From: Ardenticatena maritima
Lineage (GTDB): Bacteria > Chloroflexota > Anaerolineae > Ardenticatenales > Ardenticatenaceae
Direction of reading: 5' to 3'
Assembly (NCBI RefSeq): GCF_001306175.1
Contig: NZ_LGKN01000006.1
Coordinates: forward strand, 368,153 to 432,152
Length of the DNA stretch: 64,000 nucleotides
Part shown: positions 25,734 to 36,656 of the stretch, piece by piece
How positions within the stretch are numbered: position 1 is the stretch's first letter
Layout: the number at the start of each line of letters is the position of its first letter
Made by a program: the position numbers and the translations under genes
Notes under the pieces: generated by a model
Database searches by the model: none
What the model was told of the DNA's origin: nothing
Seen by the model: only the letters and a program-made list of their open reading frames with translations

Positions 25734-25823
25734 GTGCATCGCGTGCGCCGCGCGTGAAAAACAGGCAACCCAGCCCCCCTTTCCACCCCCTACCCGTTCG
25801 AGCACCCACCCCATCGGGTAGGT

Positions 25824-25961
25824 AGAACGTTCCCATTTTCACAAACACCACCCAATCGGGCGTTTGAAGAAACTACCGTAAGACGTGTTGTCAACCCACC
25901 CGCTTTGTTTGTACCCTGTTTCACAAGAAAACGTTCCGTTTTTCACAACCACCAACCAATC
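25824..25961 (+). promoter_or_regulatory. Pair of 34-bp direct repeats containing AACGTTCC upstream of aceB
   Basis: Two imperfect direct repeats, 25824-25857 and 25928-25961, agree at about 29 of 34 positions and both contain AACGTTCC followed by TTTTCACAA and a CCAATC end. They lie 104 bases apart in the 290-base gap before malate synthase, where no gene is seen. The AACGTTCC core recurs as a palindrome at the amylase promoter, so a common regulator is possible. A weak TTGTCA at 25888 could be a -35 element between the copies. Confidence 0.55.
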
Positions 25962-25979
25962 TCCCAAAGGAGGGCGCTC

Positions 25980-27590
25980 ATGGTCACCCGTTCAAACGCC
26001 AAAACCACATTCCAAACTCCCCCTGGTGTCGAAGTGCTTGGCGAAATCACCCCCGCTGTTCAGCAAGTGCTCACCCCCGAAGCGCTGGCATTTGTAGCGG
26101 AATTGCATCGCCGCTTCAACAGCCGCCGTGAAGACCTGTTGGCGGCGCGCGCCGAACGTCAGGCGTGGCTCGACGCCGGCAACAAACCCGATTTTTTGCC
26201 CGAAACGCGCGAAATTCGCGAAAGTGAATGGCAAGTCGCTCCCACGCCGCCCGACCTGCAAGACCGCCGTGTCGAAATCACGGGACCGGTAGACCGCAAG
26301 ATGATGATCAACGCGCTCAACTCGGGCGCCAACGTCTTCATGGCGGACTTCGAGGACGCGCTTTCCCCCACATGGGAGAACGTCACGCAGGGGCAGGTCA
26401 ACCTGATTGACGCGGTGCGCCGCCGCATTGAGTACGTAGACGAAGCCCGCGGCAAGGAATACCGCCTGAAAGAGAAGATTGCGACGCTGTTGGTGCGCCC
26501 GCGTGGGTGGCATCTGGTTGAAAAGCATGTGCTGGTAGATGGGCAACCCATCTCCGCTAGCATCTTCGACTTTGGGTTGTACTTCTTCCACAACGCCCAC
26601 GAACTCATCAAGCGGGGCACGGGACCCTACTTCTACCTGCCCAAGTTGGAAAGCCATCTGGAAGCGCGTTTGTGGAACGACATCTTCACAACCGCCCAGA
26701 AAATGCTGAATGTGCCCCACGGCACAATTCGCGCCACGGTGCTGATTGAAACCATTCTGGCGGCGTTCGAGATGGAAGAAATCCTCTACGAATTGCGCGA
26801 CCACGCCGCGGGGCTCAACGCGGGGCGCTGGGACTACATTTTCAGCGTCATCAAGAAGTTCCGCAACCACAAAGACGCACTCTTGCCCGACCGTTCACAA
26901 GTGACCATGACGGTTCCCTTCATGTACGCCTACACCGAATTGTTGGTGCGCTCGTGCCACAAACGTGGGGCGCATGCCATCGGCGGCATGGCGGCGTTCA
27001 TCCCCAGCCGCCGCGACCCCGAAGTGAACCGCGTGGCGCTGCAAAAAGTGCGCGAAGACAAACTGCGTGAAGCGGGGCAAGGCTTCGATGGCACGTGGGT
27101 TGCCCACCCCGACCTGGTGCCCGTCGCCAAAGAAGTGTTCGACGAAGTGTTGGGCGACCGCCCCAACCAAAAAGACAAATTGCGCGAAGACGTGCATGTC
27201 ACCGCCGCCGACCTGACAACGTTCACCGTCCCCAACGGCAAGATTACCGAAGAGGGCTTGCGGCTGAACGTTAGCGTCGCCTTGCAGTACCTGAACGCCT
27301 GGCTCAATGGGAACGGGGCGGCGGCTATCTTCAACCTGATGGAAGACACCGCCACCGCCGAAATCTCGCGCGCGCAAATCTGGCAATGGATCAACCTGGG
27401 TGGCGCGCTCGACGATGGGCGTCCCGTCACGCGCGAGCTGTACGAGCAAGTCCGCACCGAAGAGCTGGAAAAGCTGGGCGGTGCTGATCATGAACGCTAC
27501 GGCGAAGCCGCCGACATTCTGGACAAGTTGGTCGAAGCCGATGAGTTCATCGAGTTCCTGACATTCGTGGCGTACGACTACCTGCCCTAA
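25980..27590 (+). CDS. aceB: Malate synthase A
   Basis: A 536-residue enzyme of the glyoxylate shunt that condenses glyoxylate with acetyl-CoA to give malate. Family segments seen are [24 protein letters not shown] (here [13 protein letters not shown]), [12 protein letters not shown] with the metal-binding acidic residues, LLVRPRGWH (glyoxylate-binding Arg), [36 protein letters not shown], and TWVAHPDLV with the catalytic Asp. Length is typical of the A isoform. AAAGGAGGG supports the ATG. aceA follows after 92 bases that contain a hairpin. Confidence 0.96.
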   Translation: MVTRSNAKTTFQTPPGVEVLGEITPAVQQVLTPEALAFVAELHRRFNSRREDLLAARAERQAWLDAGNKPDFLPETREIRESEWQVAPTPPDLQDRRVEITGPVDRKMMINALNSGANVFMADFEDALSPTWENVTQGQVNLIDAVRRRIEYVDEARGKEYRLKEKIATLLVRPRGWHLVEKHVLVDGQPISASIFDFGLYFFHNAHELIKRGTGPYFYLPKLESHLEARLWNDIFTTAQKMLNVPHGTIRATVLIETILAAFEMEEILYELRDHAAGLNAGRWDYIFSVIKKFRNHKDALLPDRSQVTMTVPFMYAYTELLVRSCHKRGAHAIGGMAAFIPSRRDPEVNRVALQKVREDKLREAGQGFDGTWVAHPDLVPVAKEVFDEVLGDRPNQKDKLREDVHVTAADLTTFTVPNGKITEEGLRLNVSVALQYLNAWLNGNGAAAIFNLMEDTATAEISRAQIWQWINLGGALDDGRPVTRELYEQVRTEELEKLGGADHERYGEAADILDKLVEADEFIEFLTFVAYDYLP

Positions 27591-27598
27591 CAAAAAAA

Positions 27599-27629
27599 GC
27601 CCTGGCAGACCGCCGGTGTTTGCCAGGGC
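27599..27629. repeat. Hairpin in the aceB-aceA gap
   Basis: GCCCTGGCA and TGCCAGGGC form a 9-bp stem around a 13-base loop. The run of seven A lies on its left, so it would terminate minus-strand transcription; on the plus strand it has no T run and may instead protect the aceB mRNA or adjust aceA levels. Confidence 0.6.
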
Positions 27630-27682
27630 GTAGCCAACACATTCCACCCAAAAAAACCAACCCAACCAGAAAGGAGTTTCAT

Positions 27683-28969
<1,287 letters not shown>

Positions 28970-29010
28970 ACCGCCCAACCCGAGGAAAGCGCCTCCTCTT
29001 GATATGCGTA

Positions 29011-29041
29011 GCGCCCGCCAGATTGGCGGGCGCTCTGCTTT
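29011..29041. terminator. Terminator between convergent aceA and glpX
   Basis: GCGCCCGCCA and TGGCGGGCGC form a 10-bp stem with a 3-base loop and a T-rich TCTGCTTTCTC tail on the plus strand. It lies between the convergent genes. Confidence 0.75.
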
Positions 29042-29059
29042 CTCATGAAACTGCTCAGA

Positions 29060-30088
29060 TTACCATGGTTCATCCACATGCGACGCCGGCGCGTAAGCGA
29101 TATCGCTGATTTTGGAGAGTTTTTCCCAGCGGTGAATGGAGTCAATGTAGCGGATGGTGCCGCTCTTGGAACGCATGACAAGCGAGTGCGTGCGCGCCCC
29201 ACCACTGAAGTAGCGCACCCCACGCAACAATTCGCCGTTGGTGATGCCCGTCGCCGCAAAGAAGACGTTATCACCTTTGACCAGGTCGTTGATGCCCAAC
29301 ACCTGCTTCAAGTCATAGCCATGTTCTTCCGCCCAGGCGCGTTCTTCATCGTTGCGCGGCCAGAGTTTGCCTTCGATACCACCGCCCAGGCATTTGAGCG
29401 CGGCAGCCGCTATAACGCCCTCTGGCGTCCCGCCAATGCCCATGAGCACGTCCACGCCGGTGCCGGGCAACCCCGTCATAATCGCCCCCGCGACGTCGCC
29501 GTCGGTGATGAGGCGAATACGCGCGCCTGTTTCACGTACTTCGCGGATGAGGTCCTGATGGCGTGGGCGGTCGAGAATGACGACGGTGAGGTCTTCGATA
29601 GCCATGCCCTTGGCTTTGGCAATGCGGCGCAGGTTTTCGCGCGGCGGGGCTTCAATGTCAATCACATCCTTGGCTTCGGGGCCAACAGCGATTTTGTTCA
29701 TGTACACAATTTTGCCGGGGTCGAACATGGTGCCGCGTTCGCTAATCGCCACCACGCTAAGCGCGTTCGAGCGCCCCAGAGAGAGCAAGCGCGTGCCGTC
29801 AATGGGGTCCACCGCAACATCCACTTCGGGGGGTTCACCATTCCCGACGCGCTCGCCGTTGTAGAGCATCGGGGCTTCGTCCTTTTCGCCTTCGCCGATG
29901 ATGATGACACCGTCCATTTGCACGGTACTCAGCATGAAGCGCATGGCGTCCACAGCGGCTTGGTCGGCGCCATTCTTGTCGCCACGCCCCTGCCAGCGAG
30001 CGGCAGCCATGGCGGCGGCTTCGGTCACGCGGACCAGTTCGAGCGCCAGGTTGCGGTCGGGTGCGCGACGTTCGGCTGATTGGGACAT
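29060..30088 (-). CDS. glpX: Fructose-1,6-bisphosphatase class II
   Basis: A 342-residue GlpX-type phosphatase that makes fructose 6-phosphate in gluconeogenesis. The lithium-sensitive phosphatase signatures are [24 protein letters not shown] with metal-binding Asp residues, and [24 protein letters not shown] lies 7 bases before the ATG. Its position beside the glyoxylate shunt genes fits gluconeogenic growth on two-carbon compounds, although it is on the opposite strand. Confidence 0.95.
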   Translation of the reverse strand: MSQSAERRAPDRNLALELVRVTEAAAMAAARWQGRGDKNGADQAAVDAMRFMLSTVQMDGVIIIGEGEKDEAPMLYNGERVGNGEPPEVDVAVDPIDGTRLLSLGRSNALSVVAISERGTMFDPGKIVYMNKIAVGPEAKDVIDIEAPPRENLRRIAKAKGMAIEDLTVVILDRPRHQDLIREVRETGARIRLITDGDVAGAIMTGLPGTGVDVLMGIGGTPEGVIAAAALKCLGGGIEGKLWPRNDEERAWAEEHGYDLKQVLGINDLVKGDNVFFAATGITNGELLRGVRYFSGGARTHSLVMRSKSGTIRYIDSIHRWEKLSKISDIAYAPASHVDEPW

Positions 30089-30175
30089 GTTCTACCTCCT
30101 TGTAGAATATGCTCTTTTTTTCACAGAAGGCATGTGTATTATCGCTGGTTCGCTGAATTTGGCGAATACAACCTT

Positions 30176-31456
30176 TTACTCTGGCTGCACTTGCAATTCG
30201 GGCGGCCAGGTACGCGGTTCATCATCCACCGAGCGCAAGATGAACATCGCGATGACCACGAAGAAGAACATGGTGAAGACCGCCGCTGGGCGTCCCCATC
30301 CCAGACGGTCAACGATCACACCCCACGTAAACGGGCCAATAATGGCCGCAAAGCGTCCCACCATGCTGTACAAGCCATAAAACTCACCCACGTAGCGCGG
30401 CGGCGACAAAATCAACATCCAGGGGCGGTCCGCCGCCCATGTGCCCCCCAGGGCAACCCCAGCCATCATACCTACCACCCAGAAAAGCGCTTTGGGCAAG
30501 CCCAACACAGGAATCGCCGCCGCCAGCAGAATCGTCACACTCCACAAACTGAGCACCATAAACAACGCGCGCTTGGGCCCGATGCGGTCCACCACCGCCC
30601 CCCACACAAAGCCGCCAATCACCGAAGCGGCAATCGCCGTCAACAAAAGCAACTGCGCCTCGAAGGCGGTAAACCCGACTTCATTCGTCACATAAACGCC
30701 CATGAAGACGATGATGGTGTTGACGGGGTCGGTGTAAAAAATGCGACCAATCAGAAAACGCACCAAACCGGGGAATTGCTGCGCGTGGGCGATGGTATGA
30801 CGCACCTGGAAAATCGCACCGCGAATCACCTCGGCGGAAATGCCCTTGGTGCGGCGTGTGCGTTCCTTGACAAAAATGAAGCAGGGAAGCGCAAAGAGCA
30901 GGAAGAGCAACGCCGTCAGGCGGAACATCGTCACCAGTTCTTCGTGCGTCTGCTCTTTCACAATCATCAGCCCCAGGCCGACGATAATGAACGAGCCCAT
31001 GTAGCCCAGTCCGATGCCCAGCCCGCCAACGCGTCCGCGGTTTTCCGGCGTGCTCACTTCGGGCAAGAGCGAATCGTAAAAAATCAACCCCGCCTGAAAA
31101 GCGTAATTGGCGACGACGAAGAGAATAAGCGAGCCATACAGCCCCACCGTGCCCAGCAACGCCGTGAACACAACACAAATCAGCGTCGAAGCCACGAGAA
31201 ACGGCATGCGCCGACTCGCCTGGTCGGAGATAGCCCCCAGAATCGGCGCGGTGAGGAACATGAGCGCCATCGAAAACGCATTGGCATTGGCGTAGAGTTC
31301 GTCAGTACCTCCCATGACGTTGACGACCCAGAGCGAAAAGTAGAGCGAGACGATGCTCATCGAAAACATGGTGTTCGCCAGGTCATACAACGCCCAGGAG
31401 ATCACGGGCAACGAGAAAATTGCCGACGATTTTGCCGGGGACGCCTGTTGGTTCAT
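30176..31456 (-). CDS. MFS transporter, UMF1/Atg22-like
   Basis: A 426-residue permease with about twelve predicted helices. The start motif ISWALYDLANTMFSM is typical of the UMF1 group of the major facilitator superfamily (related to vacuolar effluxer Atg22), and the second-half loop DRIGPKRALF resembles the superfamily loop motif. The ATG at 31456 is chosen over a more upstream codon because the family N terminus begins there. It follows a paralogous gene by about 30 bases on the same strand. The transported substrate is unknown; members are proposed amino-acid or drug exporters. Confidence 0.85.
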   Translation of the reverse strand: MNQQASPAKSSAIFSLPVISWALYDLANTMFSMSIVSLYFSLWVVNVMGGTDELYANANAFSMALMFLTAPILGAISDQASRRMPFLVASTLICVVFTALLGTVGLYGSLILFVVANYAFQAGLIFYDSLLPEVSTPENRGRVGGLGIGLGYMGSFIIVGLGLMIVKEQTHEELVTMFRLTALLFLLFALPCFIFVKERTRRTKGISAEVIRGAIFQVRHTIAHAQQFPGLVRFLIGRIFYTDPVNTIIVFMGVYVTNEVGFTAFEAQLLLLTAIAASVIGGFVWGAVVDRIGPKRALFMVLSLWSVTILLAAAIPVLGLPKALFWVVGMMAGVALGGTWAADRPWMLILSPPRYVGEFYGLYSMVGRFAAIIGPFTWGVIVDRLGWGRPAAVFTMFFFVVIAMFILRSVDDEPRTWPPELQVQPE

Positions 31457-31487
31457 CAGAGCCTCTCCGCAAACAATTGGTTGCTTT

Positions 31488-32840
31488 TTACGCGGCGGGG
31501 TGGTAGTGCGCGTCCACCTCCAACGCCACGCGATGCCCCTCATCCACATCTACAAACGCCAAGACGACCAGCCCGCCAAGGAAGAACACAATCAGCGATA
31601 AAATGCTCAAGCGGCTGGTGCCCGCCAGGCTGGCAATCAGACCGAAAAGGAACGGGCCGAGCACCCCCGCGAATTTGGCGAAGACGCTGAAAAAGCCGAA
31701 GAATTCCGAGGCGAGCGAGCGCGGCACCATCAGGCTGAACAGCGAGCGCGACAATGCTTGCGTGCCGCCTTGCACCGTCGCGACCGCCAGCGCCAAAACC
31801 CAAAAATGCCACGCTTTTTCCATGAAGAAGCCGCCAATCGAAATCAGCGTGTACACAAGCAACCCGACGGCAATGGCGCGTTTGGTGCCCAGCCGCGACG
31901 CCAGCCAGCCAAAGGCAAAAGTGAAGGGGATGCCGGCAAATTGCGTCAGCACCAGCGCGCTAATCAGGTCGCTTTGCCCAATGCCAATCTCGGTGCCGTA
32001 AATCGTCGCCATCTTGATGATGGTGCCAATGCCGTCGCCATACAGCCAGAACGCCACCAGGAAAAGGAGCAATTGGCGATACTTGCTGATTTCGCGCGCC
32101 GTCCTCAGCAGGCGCGCCCACCCCAATTTGATGGGATTGCCGCGCACCGGCTCGTCGTGCGCCAAACGACGCGTTGGCTCGGGCACGTAGCGGAACAAGG
32201 GGACGGAGAAAAGCGCCCACCAAAGCCCCACACTCACAAACGCGAGACGGGTTGCCGTGGTGGTGTCGGGGATGCCGAAGAGAGAAGGCTGCAAAATCCA
32301 GGCGACATTCAGCAAAAGCAGCAAACCGCCACCCAGGTAGCCCAGTGCGTAGCCCGCCGCTGAGACGCGGTCAATCACTTCTTCACTGGCAATAGAGGGC
32401 AAGAGGGCGTCATAGAAAATGTTGGCGCCGGCAAACGCCACATTCGCCACGATGAAGATGAGCGACGCCAGCAACCAATCCCCCTGCCCGACCAACGCCA
32501 GCAAGGCGGAAAAGAGCGCCCCCACCGCCACAAAGAGCGCCAGAAAGCGCTTTTTTGCGCCCATGTAATCGGCGACAGCGCCCAGAATGGGCGAGAAGAA
32601 GGCAATGAGCGCCAATGCGGCGGCGGTGGTATAGCCCCAGTAGGCGCTGGCAATGTTAGGCGGCAGGTCGGCGGCAGCGACGGTGCTGTAATAAATCGGA
32701 AGCACCGCCGCCATGATCGTGGTCGCAAAGGCGGAATTCGCCCAGTCGTAAAGCGCCCACGCGATATGCTCGCGCGTCGCCAATCCCAGGCGGCTCAGCC
32801 ATTGCCGAAAACGTCCCTGTTGTGAGAGCACCATTGCCAT
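31488..32840 (-). CDS. MFS transporter, UMF1/Atg22-like (paralogue)
   Basis: A 450-residue permease with twelve predicted helices and the UMF1-type opening HIAWALYDWANSAFATTIM. It is homologous to the following gene (same helix layout and the DYMGAKKRF/SRLGTKRAI loops), so the pair arose by an old tandem duplication or works as a heteromeric pair. The acetyltransferase gene is upstream on the same strand. Substrate unknown. Confidence 0.87.
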   Translation of the reverse strand: MAMVLSQQGRFRQWLSRLGLATREHIAWALYDWANSAFATTIMAAVLPIYYSTVAAADLPPNIASAYWGYTTAAALALIAFFSPILGAVADYMGAKKRFLALFVAVGALFSALLALVGQGDWLLASLIFIVANVAFAGANIFYDALLPSIASEEVIDRVSAAGYALGYLGGGLLLLLNVAWILQPSLFGIPDTTTATRLAFVSVGLWWALFSVPLFRYVPEPTRRLAHDEPVRGNPIKLGWARLLRTAREISKYRQLLLFLVAFWLYGDGIGTIIKMATIYGTEIGIGQSDLISALVLTQFAGIPFTFAFGWLASRLGTKRAIAVGLLVYTLISIGGFFMEKAWHFWVLALAVATVQGGTQALSRSLFSLMVPRSLASEFFGFFSVFAKFAGVLGPFLFGLIASLAGTSRLSILSLIVFFLGGLVVLAFVDVDEGHRVALEVDAHYHPAA

Positions 32841-32898
32841 GTGAGCGTCCTACGTTGTTGGGTGGCACACCCCACGAAAAAGCGCGCGCCGGGGGTGT

Positions 32899-33471
32899 TC
32901 AGACACGATATTCAAAAAAGACAGCAATATCCTGATTGCTGTAATAGCGGTCTTGAAAACCGGTGAACTCTGCGCCAATGGCAAAGAAAAACTGGAACGC
33001 GCCCCCATTTTTGGTAGGCGTCTCAAAAATGAAGCGGCGAAATCCCCGTTCGCGCCCCCATTCGGCGGCGGCTTCGACCAGTTGCCGCCCAATGCCGCGC
33101 CGACGAAACGGCGCATGCACCACCAGGTTGTGCACCCAGACACATCCGCGGTCCACCAGGGCGCGCATGTCCACAAAGCCCACCACCTCATCGCCCAGGC
33201 GCGCGACCAGCACGTCGGAGATATCATGCTGCCAGAGCGCCCGCAACTCCTCATCGGGGCGGGGGTAGGGGTGGCGTACTTCGCGGGTCAGGCGCACGGC
33301 GTGAAAGCGCACGCCCAACGTCGCCAACCCCTGGCGCGGTTCGAGCACCATTTGCCAGACTTCATTGGTCGTGTAGGAACGATCCAGCGCCAGGCAAGCC
33401 GCAATGTCATCCAGTTCGGCGGGATGAATGAGCAACGCTGAAACGTCGCGATACGTCTGTTCGTCTGCCAT
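32899..33471 (-). CDS. GNAT family N-acetyltransferase
   Basis: A 190-residue acetyl-CoA-dependent acyltransferase. The acetyl-CoA-binding motif A is VWVHNLVVHAPFRRRGIGRQLVEAA (Arg-rich loop RRRGIG), followed by GFRRFIFET and FFFAIGAEFTGFQDRYY typical of motif B. Among several Met codons the ATG at 33471 is preferred because GGAG lies 9 bases upstream. Its start is about 105 bases downstream of the SprT-like gene. The acceptor substrate is unknown. Confidence 0.83.
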   Translation of the reverse strand: MADEQTYRDVSALLIHPAELDDIAACLALDRSYTTNEVWQMVLEPRQGLATLGVRFHAVRLTREVRHPYPRPDEELRALWQHDISDVLVARLGDEVVGFVDMRALVDRGCVWVHNLVVHAPFRRRGIGRQLVEAAAEWGRERGFRRFIFETPTKNGGAFQFFFAIGAEFTGFQDRYYSNQDIAVFFEYRV

Positions 33472-33575
33472 GGGCGGATGCTCCATCATTGAGGCTCGCA
33501 CGCACGTTTGTTCATCTCCATGCACGGCGAGAGTGTATCGGATGCGCCGTGCAATGTCAATCGCTCCGCCACATC

Positions 33576-34796
33576 TCACATGATGCGGCGGGCGTGAGAT
33601 TTCAAGAATGCCACGGCTTCGTCATAGCGCGCAAAGCGGCGCTCGGCGGCGCGAAATTCGGGCGTGTGCGCCATGCGGCGACCATTGACGATACGCACGC
33701 CAAACTGTTTGTGCAGCAGTTCGTGGTACATCACAAAATCGAGCACGTCGTCGGGCACATCGGGGTGGTCGAGGGTGACGCTCACCATGACGGTATCGCG
33801 CCGCGCATCGTAGTGCGCCATTTTGTTGTGCGTCATCTGGCGGTTCCAGGTGAGGCGCGGGTGCGGCATCGCGCCGTTGAAATAGGCGGCGTTGACGCGG
33901 TCAAACACGGCATCGAGGTCGTGGAAACTTCCTTTGGGTTGCGCCACCAGCGGCAATTCCAGCGTTTCGACGGTCGCCGCGGTTTCCTGAAACTCGTCGC
34001 TCTGCACATAGTCACGGATACACCGTCGGTCTTGGGCGCGGACGTTGCCCGTCAACGCCACCCGCGCCAGCGCTTTCAACACCTCGTCGGGCGCACCCAG
34101 AAAGCCCTCATGCAACGCCACATGCGTGCCTTCGGCGGTGGGGCTCATGCGGTAGATGTGCGCCATGGGCAACAGACGCACCAGCGCAAACACCCCGCGG
34201 CTCTTGGGGCGCACGCTTTCGGCGGCGCGAACAAAGCGGCGCAGGGTTTCCACATGTTCGCGCATGGTTTCGGAGTCGCTGAGGAAGACGAGCCACTGGT
34301 AGAAAGCCCGCGTAGCGGGGGCAAGCGCCAGCACATCCGCGCCGGCTTCGTCGAGAATGGCGCGGATGGTGTCGGCATGATGAGCGCACGCCTCGGCGAG
34401 CGCCTCCGCCGGCGTCGGCGTTTCACGCAAAGCGAGTTGCCACAATGCCGTGTGCATCGCCGTTTGCATACGGCGCACGTTTTGCACACGCACGGTTGAC
34501 GGCGGCGCGGGGGCGTTGTCCGTGGGCGTGGGAATCGCCGAAAGGTCGAGCGAGCGCAAAAATTCGTAGGCGCGGCGCGATGGAGCGGGCAAATCGGCGG
34601 GGGTCAGCCCATGCGCGCGGCAAAGGGCTTCAACCTGCCGCAGGGCGTTCTGCACCTCCTGGCGCAAGTGGGCATGCTCTTCGGGCGGCACGCCCTGCGC
34701 CAGCGCCTGACGCACACGGTTGGTGAACGCCACCAGCCCCTTGACGCGCACCGTTGGGGTTCGGCGGCGTTGCTTGCGGCTTTTTCGTTTGCTCAT
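33576..34796 (-). CDS. SprT-like zinc metallopeptidase-domain protein
   Basis: A 406-residue cytoplasmic protein. It begins with a very basic segment (KRKSRKQRRR). Residues about 290-400 resemble a SprT-like/M48-type domain: FDRVNAAYFNG..PRLTWNRQMT, then the zinc motif MYHELLHKQFG and a downstream HTPEFRAAERRF that carries the third His. The N-terminal two thirds are helical and unrecognised. SprT-like enzymes include DNA-protein crosslink proteases, but a role here is only a guess. It lies 3 bases after the thioredoxin-fold gene on the same strand. Confidence 0.72.
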   Translation of the reverse strand: MSKRKSRKQRRRTPTVRVKGLVAFTNRVRQALAQGVPPEEHAHLRQEVQNALRQVEALCRAHGLTPADLPAPSRRAYEFLRSLDLSAIPTPTDNAPAPPSTVRVQNVRRMQTAMHTALWQLALRETPTPAEALAEACAHHADTIRAILDEAGADVLALAPATRAFYQWLVFLSDSETMREHVETLRRFVRAAESVRPKSRGVFALVRLLPMAHIYRMSPTAEGTHVALHEGFLGAPDEVLKALARVALTGNVRAQDRRCIRDYVQSDEFQETAATVETLELPLVAQPKGSFHDLDAVFDRVNAAYFNGAMPHPRLTWNRQMTHNKMAHYDARRDTVMVSVTLDHPDVPDDVLDFVMYHELLHKQFGVRIVNGRRMAHTPEFRAAERRFARYDEAVAFLKSHARRIM

Positions 34797-34799
34797 CCT

Positions 34800-35834
34800 T
34801 CACCCCTCTGTGGGACGTGTGCAGGGAACGAACGAAAAGGCGTAAAGCGCCAACCCGCGCCGCGCGGGAACAAGCCGCACCTCGAAAACACCGTAGTCGG
34901 GGTTGTTCACCAGGTTGTACATGCGCGGTTCGCGCACAAGCACATAGGAGCCATAGTCGGCGTCCACGATGACATCTTCGCCCGCGTCGGCAAAGTGCAG
35001 GGGTTCGCCATTTTGCAGGATGAACACGCGAATGGGCTCGCCCGTCAGCGACGCCATGACGGCGTTGAGTTCGGCGGCGCGGTAGCAGACGCGCACATGT
35101 CCTTCTTCGCCCACAAATTCGGCGTATTCCACCGTGGGACGCCAAGCGCCCTGAAAATAGAGCACGCCCTCTTCATGCGCGAGTGGGTCGGTGAAGTGGT
35201 GCACCTGGTCGCGCTGCCAATCGTCGGCATGCCCCAACCGCCCATGCGCCCAGCCGGCGTAGAGTTCGGGCGTGGTGGGGTAGCACACCGCCCCTTCGCG
35301 GTCGCCGGGACGCAAGGGGGCAAGCGGTTCGGGCAAAGCGAGCGTGGGCTGGTCTTCGCGCAAGAGCGCTTGAATGGCGCGCTCGGTGGTGGTGTAGCCC
35401 CCTTCGCCCACGTGGGTGTAGCGAATACGCCCCGCCCGGTCAATCAGGAAGAGCGTCGGCCAGGCTTTGACGGCGTAGGCATACCAGAGCGTGCGGTCTG
35501 GGTCGAGCAGGACGGGGTAGGGAATATCCAGGTCGTCGGCGGCGCGGCGCACCACCTCAGGGTCGCGCCCGAATGCAAATTCGGGCGTATGCACACCGAC
35601 CACGTTCAAGCCGAGCGGGTGATAGCGTTCATACCAGGCGGCGAGATAAGGAAGCGTGCGCACGCAATTGACGCACGAGAAATCCCAGAAATCGAGCAAG
35701 AGCGGACCACGCGCCAGCAGGTCGTGCAGTGAGCGGGGCGTTTCATCCAGCCAGATACCGCCCGCCAGTTCAGGGGCGCGGATGAGGGGGTGTTTGTCCA
35801 GCGGGTCGGTGTTCGGCAATGGCTCGTCGCGCAT
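34800..35834 (-). CDS. Thioredoxin-fold protein (TlpA/DipZ-like) with C-terminal beta domain
   Basis: A 344-residue protein. Residues about 30-165 form a redoxin/TlpA-like domain with the active site CVNC in FSCVNCVRTLPYLAAWYERY, the cis-Pro loop KAWPTLFLID, and a typical DPDRTLWYAYAV segment. The C-terminal half (about 200-335) resembles the beta-sandwich that follows the thioredoxin domain in DipZ-like proteins. No signal peptide is visible, so it seems cytoplasmic. The ATG at 35834 overlaps the stop of the upstream GNAT gene as TGATG. Likely a disulfide reductase or peroxide-related protein. Confidence 0.82.
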   Translation of the reverse strand: MRDEPLPNTDPLDKHPLIRAPELAGGIWLDETPRSLHDLLARGPLLLDFWDFSCVNCVRTLPYLAAWYERYHPLGLNVVGVHTPEFAFGRDPEVVRRAADDLDIPYPVLLDPDRTLWYAYAVKAWPTLFLIDRAGRIRYTHVGEGGYTTTERAIQALLREDQPTLALPEPLAPLRPGDREGAVCYPTTPELYAGWAHGRLGHADDWQRDQVHHFTDPLAHEEGVLYFQGAWRPTVEYAEFVGEEGHVRVCYRAAELNAVMASLTGEPIRVFILQNGEPLHFADAGEDVIVDADYGSYVLVREPRMYNLVNNPDYGVFEVRLVPARRGLALYAFSFVPCTRPTEG

Positions 35835-36568
35835 CAGGGTATCCCAATCCAGAGGTGGTGTGCGTAGGGACGAAAGCCCAGGCGCAGGGCGAGGCGGTCT
35901 GCCCCCGGTGTGTGGTTGAGTGTGCGCAACTGCACCAGCCGCACCTGCTCGAAGAGCGCACTCGCGGCGGCGGAAACCACCGCCGTACCGTAGCCGCGGC
36001 GGCGCATGGTGGGGAGCACACTCACGCCGATTTCGGCGACATCGGACGAAAGCAGGCGCGCCCCCGCCACGGCGACGAGTTTGCCCTCGTGGTACGCCCC
36101 CCACAAGCGCGTGTGGGCGACTTCGCGCCCCCCAATTTGCCAGTAGGGATAGGTCTCCGGTTCGCGGGCTTTCAAAATGCGGTCGAACCGCGCCAAGGCT
36201 TCCGCGTCGCGGCGGCGCAAGGCGCGCACAAAACGGTGCGGCTCTGGAATGAAGGTTTCGCGCGTGGCGTACCAGATCGTCATCGGACCTTGCACCGCCA
36301 GGTCGCTGGGGCGGCATTTCAACTGCATTGCCCACCAGGACGGTTCCAGCGCCTGGTCGAGTGTGGGCGGTTCAATCTGCGCCAGCAGGGCGAAAGGCGC
36401 AAGCACCACGCCCCCATCGGGGGTCACGAACACATCCAGCATCTCCTGGTCGCCCCCCATGCGCAACATGAGGCGCCCGCTTCGCAGGTCGCCCGGTTCG
36501 CACCCGATAACAGCCGCCCACATGGCGTCAAGGTCTTCAATTGGCAAGGATGGTGCTGTGCGATACAT
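35834..36568 (-). CDS. GNAT family N-acetyltransferase, two-domain
   Basis: A 244-residue protein. The C-terminal half (about 130-240) holds a GNAT core with the acetyl-CoA motif AEIGVSVLPTMRRRGYGTAVVSAA and ADRLALRLGFRPYAHHLWIG; the N-terminal half is a degenerate GNAT-like or unrelated alpha/beta domain. Its 3' end overlaps the thioredoxin-fold gene, suggesting coupled expression. Substrate unknown. Confidence 0.8.
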   Translation of the reverse strand: MYRTAPSLPIEDLDAMWAAVIGCEPGDLRSGRLMLRMGGDQEMLDVFVTPDGGVVLAPFALLAQIEPPTLDQALEPSWWAMQLKCRPSDLAVQGPMTIWYATRETFIPEPHRFVRALRRRDAEALARFDRILKAREPETYPYWQIGGREVAHTRLWGAYHEGKLVAVAGARLLSSDVAEIGVSVLPTMRRRGYGTAVVSAAASALFEQVRLVQLRTLNHTPGADRLALRLGFRPYAHHLWIGIP

Positions 36569-36656
36569 ACGGCTCGGCTTTCATCTCCGTTCAGGCTTCA
36601 CATCGCCCCAATAGTAGCACAACTCAGCGCAAACACCCGAATGCAGCCGCCGCCCG

